Origin: Bacillota bacterium
GTDB lineage: Bacteria; Bacillota; Clostridia; Acetivibrionales; DSM-2933
DNA length: 11,799 bases
Direction of reading: 5' to 3'
Assembly: GCA_030705945.1 (NCBI GenBank)
Contig: JAUZPS010000093.1
Span: forward strand, 1-11,799
Under the pieces are notes generated by a model. The model was not told the DNA's origin. It saw nothing but the letters and a program-made list of their open reading frames with translations, and ran no database searches. Both the position numbers and the translations under genes were made by a program. Below, piece after piece: positions 6,654 to 11,799 of this stretch. Within the stretch, counting starts at the first letter, position 1; each line of letters begins with the position of its first letter.

Positions 6654-6707
6654 TATATATTTTGCAATAAACATTTCACATCCATTTTTTATATTGCAAA
6701 ATATATA
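6654..6707. repeat. 14-bp inverted repeat upstream of the TRIC gene
   Basis: TATATATTTTGCAA (6654-6667) is the exact complement of TTGCAAAATATATA (6694-6707), with a 26-nt loop. It lies 45 bp upstream of the TRIC ATG and would form a hairpin in its leader or near its promoter. The right arm also belongs to the dispersed repeat. Confidence 0.7.
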
Positions 6708-6729
6708 CCTTGATTCGCAACTTATATAG
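6695..6729 (+). repeat. Deleted-form copy of the merR 3'-end repeat
   Basis: Positions 6695-6716 match 5044-5065 at 21 of 22 bases, and 6714-6729 match 5138-5153 at 16 of 16. Relative to the merR locus the copy lacks 5066-5140, the left arm and loop of the hairpin, with TTC at both ends of the missing part. Confidence 0.7.
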
Positions 6730-6834
6730 ATATTCAATGTGGCTTCATATCAATAATTATATTTGCGCGGAATTAGCAAGTCAATGTTGTATATAGGAAT
6801 ACGTCCTTTAACATAGGATTGTGGGGATAAATAT

Positions 6835-6891
6835 TTTTACTGTATTATATATCAAAAAATGTTAGTGCGTTTTGTATTTTACTGTATTATA
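6835..6891 (+). repeat. Pair of 15-bp direct repeats, 42-bp period
   Basis: TTTTACTGTATTATA occurs at 6835-6849 and exactly again at 6877-6891. The start-to-start distance of 42 bp is close to four helical turns, which would place both on the same DNA face. Each copy contains a -10-like TATTAT. Confidence 0.65.
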
Positions 6892-7012
6892 ATAATTATA
6901 TTAAATTGATCAAGCTTTTCATTTGTCTATCTTAAAAACCAATGGTTTTAACCGGCAAATGTAAGACTGACATTAACTTGTTATTTATTAAATCCTTGAA
7001 GGGTAACAATCT

Positions 7013-8080
7013 ATGCAAAAGTTCATGCAAAAGTATTATAAAATCGCGTTAAAGGTTTTATTCATATTATTGTTTCTCATAATAGTTTATATATCTGTTA
7101 CATATCTTATTCCATTTTTTGCGCCATTTGTTATCGGAATTATTCTGGCATTTGTAAATGAGCCGGTAATAAAGTTTCTGCAAAAAAGGTTAAAGCTGCC
7201 AAGGAAGGTTTCTGCGTTAATTTCTTTACTGCTTACAATAATAGTTTTTGGCGCGCTTATTACTATTGGACTTATTAAAATGTACAATGAACTACTTATC
7301 CTGAAGGGTAATGTAACAGACTATGTTAACAGCACCTCCAACCAGATCAACGAGTATTTTAACAAGGTACAGACATATTACAATAAACTTCCTGTAGGAA
7401 TTTCAAGCGCAATAAATGAAAATATAAACAACCTTGCTCCAAAAGCGCAGGAGTTTATTACCTCGTTGGTTACTTACCTGATAAATACAATTTCATCTAT
7501 ACCTAAAGTGACTGTATTCCTTATAGTGTCCATATTATCTGCATACTTTATAAGCAGTGACAGGAAAAAAATAAATGATTTTTTCAACAGGCAGTTTCCG
7601 GAAGCCTGGAAGGTCAACTATATTGATATTAAATCAGGCACCTTTACAGCCCTTTTTGGATATGTAAAAGCTCTTCTTGTATTAATGTTCATAACTTTTT
7701 CAGAAGTCAGCATCGGGCTTACCATACTAGGAGTTAAATATGCCTTGTTGATGGGCTTTCTAGTTGGAGCTTCAGATGCTGTGCCAATTTTAGGCACAAG
7801 CGTTATTATGATCCCATGGATCGGCTGGAATATGATTATAGGCGACTATAAAATGACTCTGGGACTTACGATTATATACATTCTTGGGGTAGCTATAAGG
7901 CAGATTCTTGAGCCAAAGATAATTGGCGATCAGATTGGTTTGCACCCTTTGGTTACTCTTATTGCAATGTATATCGGTCTGAACTTTTTCGGAGTGATGG
8001 GAATGTTTGTAGGGCCTGTGTCCATAATAATCCTAAAGAATCTTCAGGACTCGGGGTCAATTAAATTCTGGAGGGAATAG
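7013..8080 (+). CDS. ytvI: Sporulation integral membrane protein YtvI (AI-2E transporter family), 355 aa
   Basis: A multi-pass membrane protein of the AI-2E/PerM exporter family, YtvI subgroup, which is found in endospore formers and is sporulation-associated; its substrate is unknown. Hydrophobic segments occur at about 12-30, 33-47, 66-87, 150-175, 210-232, 235-258, 262-300 and 308-345. Family landmarks are visible: FFAPFVIGIILAF near residue 34, the central soluble stretch 88-150, LMGFLVGASDAVPILGTSV near 247-265, and the C-terminal region with LEPKIIGDQIGLHPLVTLIAMYIGL. Length is normal. ATG 7013 follows GAAGGG at a fair distance; a second ATG at 7025 has no better site. It converges with prmC. 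No sporulation sigma promoter could be identified with confidence. Confidence 0.9.
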   Translation: MQKFMQKYYKIALKVLFILLFLIIVYISVTYLIPFFAPFVIGIILAFVNEPVIKFLQKRLKLPRKVSALISLLLTIIVFGALITIGLIKMYNELLILKGNVTDYVNSTSNQINEYFNKVQTYYNKLPVGISSAINENINNLAPKAQEFITSLVTYLINTISSIPKVTVFLIVSILSAYFISSDRKKINDFFNRQFPEAWKVNYIDIKSGTFTALFGYVKALLVLMFITFSEVSIGLTILGVKYALLMGFLVGASDAVPILGTSVIMIPWIGWNMIIGDYKMTLGLTIIYILGVAIRQILEPKIIGDQIGLHPLVTLIAMYIGLNFFGVMGMFVGPVSIIILKNLQDSGSIKFWRE

Positions 8081-8113
8081 AAATCATTTAAGGTAGTATC
8101 AAACTGGTCAACT

Positions 8114-8185
8114 GGGAGTTTCAAAAACTTGATATAGTGGGTTTTCATCATACAAAACTTGAACAAGGAATTTTTTGAAACTCCC
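8114..8185. repeat. 14-bp inverted repeat spanning the prmC 3' end
   Basis: GGGAGTTTCAAAAA (8114-8127) is exactly complementary to 8172-8185, with 44 nt between. The right arm lies within the last codons of prmC and the left arm is downstream of it, in the gap to convergent ytvI. A T-run follows neither side, so it is not a classic terminator, though it could stop transcription from both directions. Confidence 0.7.
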
Positions 8186-9059
8186 TAAAACCCATAACAA
8201 CTCTGTCTATTCCTGATAAATCCTTTTGGATAGAAACTTCGGAAAATTTGCTCTTCATAAGATTGTAGACGTCTTTAGCCTGATCATATCCAACCTCGAA
8301 GGCTAAGGCTCCATGCGGCAATAAATCGTTGCTTTTGGATATGATTTCCCTGTAAAAATCAAGTCCGTCGGCTCCTCCATCTAAAGCTTCCAGTGGTTCA
8401 AATTCCCGTACCTCCTTCTGAAGGTAAGGAATCTCTCCTGCAGGAATATAAGGAGGGTTAGATACGATGATATCAAAGGGTTCATCGATAAAAATTTTAA
8501 AAGAATTGTCGTTCATAATATCAACTTGCTTAAAAATTATTTTATTTCCAACTCCGTTATTATTGGCGTTTAATTCCGCTATTTTAAGAGCCCCCGGCGA
8601 TATGTCAAGGGCAGTTACGCAACAGTCATCAATAAAGTATGCCATGCTTACGGCGATACAACCTGAGCCCGTTCCAATATCAAGGATTCTTAGCTTACTG
8701 TCATGTTTGTTCTTTGCATAATTTATAACAGTTTCCACGAGTATTTCCGTATCCTGTCGCGGGATAAGCGTCTTGGGTGTAACTTGAAAGTCCAGTGACA
8801 TGAATTCCTGATGTCCTGTTATGTATTGCAGAGGAAGCCCGTTGATTCTCTTATTGAGGTTATTGAGATACTCTTTGGCGTTTTTATCGCTCAAAACTTG
8901 TTCGCCTTTGGAATATAAAAAGGCTCTGTCGATATTTAGAAGATTGCAAAGCAGAACCCCGGCTTCTAATACCGGGGTTTCTATATTGGCTTCCTTTAAT
9001 CGGGAAATACCCTCATTTAATATATCTTTGATTGTCCAAACCTTACCACTTGTCGGCAT
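8148..9059 (-). CDS. prmC: Release factor N5-glutamine methyltransferase PrmC, 303 aa
   Basis: PrmC methylates the glutamine of the GGQ motif of release factors RF1 and RF2, using S-adenosylmethionine. The N-terminal helical recognition domain covers about 1-90. IPRQDTE (99-105), DIGTGSGCIAVS (127-138, SAM motif I) and the signature NPPYIP (201-206) are intact; PRQDTE replaces the more usual PRPDTE. LDGGADGLDFYR (226-237) and DLSGIDRVVMG also fit. After this the protein has an extra tail FREFQKIPCSSFV, encoded in the inverted repeat. ATG 9059 is preferred since GAGG lies 6 nt upstream, while ATG 9065 would sit directly on it. It overlaps the end of the DUF1385 gene by 17 bp, so translation is likely coupled. 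In B. subtilis prfA adjoins prmC; here the downstream gene is ytvI on the other strand. Confidence 0.95.
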   Translation of the reverse strand: MPTSGKVWTIKDILNEGISRLKEANIETPVLEAGVLLCNLLNIDRAFLYSKGEQVLSDKNAKEYLNNLNKRINGLPLQYITGHQEFMSLDFQVTPKTLIPRQDTEILVETVINYAKNKHDSKLRILDIGTGSGCIAVSMAYFIDDCCVTALDISPGALKIAELNANNNGVGNKIIFKQVDIMNDNSFKIFIDEPFDIIVSNPPYIPAGEIPYLQKEVREFEPLEALDGGADGLDFYREIISKSNDLLPHGALAFEVGYDQAKDVYNLMKSKFSEVSIQKDLSGIDRVVMGFREFQKIPCSSFV

Positions 9060-9987
9060 TTTCATCCTCTACCAAAACATTTTTTAGAGCTTCTATAGCT
9101 ACTTCAATTTGTTTGTCATCTGGCTCTTTTGTAGTAAAACTCTGAAGCGCAAGTCCTGGCATGCTTACTACAGCCATTAATTTAGAGTCACTGCGGCCTG
9201 CAAACTTGATTACCTCGTAAGATAAACCGGCGACCAAAGGTATAAGTACTATTCTTGATAATACTCTCCAAAGCAGCGATCCCCATCCTGTAAATGAGAA
9301 TACGATAATACTTACTACCATTACAACAAACATGAAAGCTGTACCACATCGAGGGTGCTTGGTTGTATATCTTTTTACATTTTCAACAGTAAGTTCTTCC
9401 TCATTTTCATAACAGTGAATTGTCTTATGCTCAGCTCCATGATATTCAAAGACTCTTTTTATATCTTTCATATTTGATATCATTGCAATATAGCCAACAA
9501 ACAGGCTAATTCTTATAATACCTTCAAACAGGTGCAGGCTTACCAGACCTAACAATGTATTTTTGTCAAATTTTAATAATCCGGCGAGAAAACTTGGCAA
9601 CAACATAAACAAGCCAATAACGAATATCATTGACACAAAAACTGAAAAATAAATCACCGCGTCAAGGAATTTGTCGCCAAATATCTTCTGGAAAAAGCTA
9701 TCTACCTTTGAAGGCTTTGATTCTTTTTCGTTTTCTTCTTCAACCTCAACAAACTCTGCAGAAAACAATAGAGCCCTCATTCCGATTACCATAGATTCAA
9801 ACATACCAACAGCTCCGCGTACAATTGGAAGCTTAAAGAAACTATGTCTTTTAGCTAGGGTATTGAGTGGCTTTTTATCTAAAATTATTTCACCGCTTGA
9901 CTTTCTTATTGCTATTGCAATATCATGAGGTCCTCTCATCATTATGCCTTCGATGAGGGCTTCGCCTCCGATGCTTGTCTTCTTCAT
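9043..9987 (-). CDS. DUF1385 family membrane protein (YqhQ-like), 314 aa
   Basis: This is the conserved Firmicutes DUF1385 family (B. subtilis YqhQ), a presumed metal-dependent membrane protein of unknown reaction. The N-terminus IGGEALIEGIMMRGP is a family signature. Five or so hydrophobic segments lie at about 112-140, 147-171, 218-234, 240-258 and 272-282. Between them a polar region carries YHGAEHKTIHCYE (182-194) and TKHPRCGTAF (209-218); the His, Glu and Cys residues (H183, E186, H187, H191, C192, H211, C214) are good metal-ligand candidates. ATG 9987 is chosen because GGAGGT lies 4 nt upstream; an upstream TTG at 9999 overlaps that site. It lies between rpmE and prmC, a grouping common in clostridia, and overlaps prmC by 17 bp. 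Confidence 0.9.
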   Translation of the reverse strand: MKKTSIGGEALIEGIMMRGPHDIAIAIRKSSGEIILDKKPLNTLAKRHSFFKLPIVRGAVGMFESMVIGMRALLFSAEFVEVEEENEKESKPSKVDSFFQKIFGDKFLDAVIYFSVFVSMIFVIGLFMLLPSFLAGLLKFDKNTLLGLVSLHLFEGIIRISLFVGYIAMISNMKDIKRVFEYHGAEHKTIHCYENEEELTVENVKRYTTKHPRCGTAFMFVVMVVSIIVFSFTGWGSLLWRVLSRIVLIPLVAGLSYEVIKFAGRSDSKLMAVVSMPGLALQSFTTKEPDDKQIEVAIEALKNVLVEDENADKW

Positions 9988-10010
9988 ATTGACCTCCAAG
10001 AATTTCCCAA

Positions 10011-10049
10011 ATAAAAAAATTAAAGGCTGATTTATAACCCATCAGCCTT
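10011..10049 (-). terminator. Terminator between rpmE and the DUF1385 gene
   Basis: AAGGCTGAT (10023-10031) and ATCAGCCTT (10041-10049) form a 9-bp stem with a 9-nt loop. On the minus strand it runs into TAATTTTTTTAT, a proper T-tract. It likely ends or attenuates the rpmE message before the DUF1385 gene. Confidence 0.8.
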
Positions 10050-10085
10050 AGTTTAACATGTTTATAATGTTTTTTCAAATAAAAA

Positions 10086-10295
10086 TTATTCTTTGTCAAC
10101 AATACCGAATTTTTTCTTGAACTTTTCAACACGTCCGCCAGTGTCAATAAGTTTTTGTTTTCCAGTAAAGAAAGGATGGCATTTTGAACAAATTTCAACG
10201 TGAAGATTAGTCTTTGTTGAACCTGTTGTAAAAGATTCTCCACACGCGCACTTTACTAATGTTTGTTCGTATTTTGGATGAATTCCGTCCCTCAT
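10086..10295 (-). CDS. rpmE: 50S ribosomal protein L31, zinc-binding type, 69 aa
   Basis: L31 is a small protein of the large ribosomal subunit that helps bridge the two subunits. The sequence starts MRDGIHPKYEQTLVKCACGE and has the full zinc ligand set C16-x-C18 and C36-x-x-C39, the C+ form. PFFTGKQKLIDTGGRVEKFKKKFG is the typical C-terminal part. ATG 10295 is supported by AAGGTG about 8 nt upstream; a longer frame to 10316 lacks such a site and would add seven unlike residues. It has a promoter at 10383-10411 and a terminator after it. C+ L31 can be replaced by a zinc-free paralogue in zinc starvation; no such paralogue is seen here. Confidence 0.97.
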   Translation of the reverse strand: MRDGIHPKYEQTLVKCACGESFTTGSTKTNLHVEICSKCHPFFTGKQKLIDTGGRVEKFKKKFGIVDKE

Positions 10296-10382
10296 TTTAT
10301 TCACCTTCTTTCGCATATCGCTTTATATAAAATTTAAATTTCAAATTTTTTGTTATTTCACGTACTCAAAGAGACAAAAAAT

Positions 10383-10411
10383 ATTTTAACATATAAACAA
10401 TATTTATGCAA
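10383..10411 (-). promoter_or_regulatory. Promoter of rpmE
   Basis: On the minus strand TTGCAT (10411-10406) and TAAAAT (10388-10383) are 17 bp apart, with TG one base before the -10 (TGTTAAAAT, an extended -10). The leader to ATG 10295 would be about 80 nt. Confidence 0.6.
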
Positions 10412-10463
10412 CAATTATTTTTTAATTTTCAAACAATTATATATAATTATCATTAATCATGCG

Positions 10464-10494
10464 CAAAAAATAAGGAGATTGCAATTTGTCTTAT
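10464..10494 (-). terminator. Terminator overlapping the mreB stop codon
   Basis: On the minus strand ATAAG (10494-10490) pairs with CTTAT (10474-10470), enclosing the self-complementary AAATTGCAATCT, and TTTTTT follows (10470-10465). The left arm contains the TAA stop. The stem is weak, so confidence is moderate. Confidence 0.5.
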
Positions 10495-11525
10495 CTTCTA
10501 AAGGACTTATTTTCCGCATTTGCGCTTTGTTCAATTGCTTCAAAATTGTCCAAAGCTTTGCCGGTTCCTAATGCGACACAGGAGATGGCGTCATCCGCGA
10601 TAAGAACATTTATTCCCGTTTTCTCCTGTAGCAGCTTGTCCAGACCATAAATCAAGCTTCCGCCTCCGGTCATGACAATTCCTCTGTCACTTATGTCCGC
10701 TGCAAGTTCGGGCGGAGTTCTTTCCAATACAGAGTGAACTGCTTCAACTACACTTGAAATTGGTTCTTCTAGGGCCTCCATTATTTCTGTGGATGTAATT
10801 GTTATGGTTTTGGGTAATCCCGATATGAGGTTTCGGCCGCGTATATCCATTGTCACTTCCTGAACACGGGGATAAACGGTTCCGATGTTGATTTTCAGTT
10901 CTTCAGCGGTACGTTCTCCTATCATGATGTTGTGTTTTTTACGCATATGTCTTACAATTGCTTCGTCAAATTTGTCTCCTGCTATTTTAATGGAGGAACT
11001 TACAACGGTTCCACCTAATGAGATTACAGCGATATCTGTTGTTCCTCCGCCTATATCTACCACCATGCTTCCGCATGCTTTGGCTATGTCTATGCCTGCT
11101 CCAATTGCTGCTGCTATAGGTTCTTCAATAAGGTAGGTCTTTCTTGCGCCGGCCTGCATTGCTGCGTCAACAACAGCTCTTTTTTCAACTTCAGTAACTC
11201 CGCTTGGCACGCAAACCATTATTCTGGGTTTGAATAATTTAAAAACTTTACCTCCGCATACTTTATTTATAAAGTATTTCAACATTCTTTCTGTTATATC
11301 ATAATCAGAAATAACACCTTCTCTTAAAGGTCTTATCGCTACAATATTGCCGGGAGTTCTTCCAAGCATTTTTCTTGCCTCTTCGCCAACAGCGAGAAGT
11401 TTATTTGTGTTTTTATCTATTGCAACAACAGAAGGTTCTCTAAGTACAATGCTCTTGCCTTTTATGTAAACCAGAACGGTAGCCGTCCCTAGATCTATGC
11501 CTATATCTTGTCCAAAACCTAACAA
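10491..11525 (-). CDS. mreB: Rod shape-determining actin homologue MreB/Mbl, 344 aa
   Basis: This ATP-binding actin-like protein forms filaments under the membrane that guide wall synthesis in rod cells. The three actin-fold nucleotide motifs are present: phosphate 1 DIGIDLGTATVLVY (7-20), phosphate 2 VVDIGGGTTDIAVISLGG (about 155-172) and the adenosine motif GIVMTGGGSLIYGLD near 285. RIMVCVPSGVTEVEKRAV and LIEEPIAAAIGAG are also diagnostic. Length matches the family. It starts at TTG, since AAGGAAG lies 7 nt upstream; the nearby ATG at 11533 is in another frame. No mreC, mreD or min genes adjoin it, so it may be the Mbl-type paralogue, which in B. subtilis follows spoIIID; the gene upstream is outside the window. 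The tail AIEQSANAENKSFRR is polar. Confidence 0.95.
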   Translation of the reverse strand: MLGFGQDIGIDLGTATVLVYIKGKSIVLREPSVVAIDKNTNKLLAVGEEARKMLGRTPGNIVAIRPLREGVISDYDITERMLKYFINKVCGGKVFKLFKPRIMVCVPSGVTEVEKRAVVDAAMQAGARKTYLIEEPIAAAIGAGIDIAKACGSMVVDIGGGTTDIAVISLGGTVVSSSIKIAGDKFDEAIVRHMRKKHNIMIGERTAEELKINIGTVYPRVQEVTMDIRGRNLISGLPKTITITSTEIMEALEEPISSVVEAVHSVLERTPPELAADISDRGIVMTGGGSLIYGLDKLLQEKTGINVLIADDAISCVALGTGKALDNFEAIEQSANAENKSFRR

Positions 11526-11799
11526 AATGCATCTTCCTTTCAGTAAAAATTATAATAAAATTTCATAACATACAAAAAAATTAAAAAATTAAAGAAAAAT
11601 AATAATATACTAATTTCATAATAATATTATCATACTATTTCAATATTGCAATATTTTTTAAGTAATGTATTAAGATTTCAATAAATTAGAAAAAAGAAAA
11701 AATTTACTTAAAATTAACCTGAAGTTTTTTAATTGATTAAAATAATTAAAATCAATAAATAACTAAAACACTTTATCCCCAATGTTGCCAGACGCTAAA
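11526..11799. other. AT-rich upstream region of mreB
   Basis: No complete gene is seen. It is almost all A and T with long A or T runs. On the minus strand TTGTAT (11575-11570) and TATAAT (11554-11549) could be the mreB promoter but with a short 15-bp spacer. At the edge a minus-strand frame reads LASGNIGDKVF before TAG at 11765-11763, possibly the end of the next gene, with no recognised match. Confidence 0.4.

Larger units (their letters stand above)
6626..7012. other. Gene-free repeat-rich spacer between TRIC gene and ytvI
   Basis: No gene is seen in this AT-rich stretch, which separates divergent genes. It holds an inverted repeat (6654-6707), a dispersed repeat shared with the merR 3' end (6695-6729), a pair of 15-bp direct repeats 42 bp apart (6835-6849, 6877-6891), and a small palindrome AAAACC-AAT-GGTTTT (6935-6949). 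The promoters of both flanking genes should lie here, but no -35/-10 pair with good spacing could be fixed. Confidence 0.6.

Noticed and set aside
10350..10571. Plus-strand frame between rpmE and mreB
   Set aside because: It runs over the rpmE promoter and into antisense mreB, with no ribosome site or protein-like pattern.
10885..11136. Plus-strand frame inside mreB
   Set aside because: Antisense shadow of a strongly conserved gene.
11640..11799. Replication origin or DnaA-box cluster in the AT-rich right end
   Set aside because: It is AT-rich, but no set of DnaA boxes (TTATCCACA-like) is visible; a single TTTATCCCC near 11772 is not enough.
1..11799. CRISPR array, insertion sequence or prophage
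   Set aside because: No regularly spaced repeats, transposase or phage gene was found; repeats present are pairs or hairpins only.

Overview
The window looks like a chromosomal stretch of an anaerobic, endospore-forming, low-GC Clostridia species, plausibly a cellulolytic one. The base composition is strongly AT-rich. It holds a YtvI-type sporulation membrane protein, a clostridial-style rpmE / DUF1385 (yqhQ) / prmC run, a HypB nickel GTPase, and the remnant of a dockerin-bearing secreted protein. Spacing, strong Shine-Dalgarno sites, TTG starts and hairpin terminators are all Firmicutes-like. The assignment is inference; no rRNA or full marker was available.

Layout, left to right. 1-1040: probable tail and terminator of a gene entering from the left, a small membrane protein with an extended -10 promoter, then a tRNA-Arg(CCT) with a consensus promoter and a hairpin terminator. 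1041-3200: accessory-looking DNA. It contains a three-part regulator (winged HTH, GHKL ATPase, STAS-like DUF4325), the 5'-truncated dockerin fragment on the minus strand, and a frameshifted fragment on the plus strand; the two fragments abut near 2908. 3201-5160: a secreted stalk-domain protein (minus) divergent from a MerR-type regulator (plus). The merR promoter has the 19-bp spacer and internal palindrome expected of a MerR-controlled promoter. 5161-6625: hypB and a TRIC/UPF0126 membrane protein, both minus. 6626-7012: a gene-free stretch rich in repeats, one of which is a deleted-form copy of the merR 3' end. 7013-8080: ytvI. 8148-10295: rpmE, yqhQ-like DUF1385 gene and prmC, all minus; yqhQ and prmC overlap. 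10491-11525: mreB/mbl with a TTG start. 11526-11799: very AT-rich upstream DNA.

The core genes concern translation (L31, release-factor methylation, tRNA-Arg), cell shape (MreB) and sporulation (YtvI). The most noteworthy parts are the HTH-ATPase-STAS fusion, which resembles a partner-switching module in one chain, the MerR regulator of unknown ligand with its operator and divergent secreted protein, and the small dispersed repeat whose two copies differ by loss of a hairpin. Of the annotated protein genes, four are of unknown or only general function.
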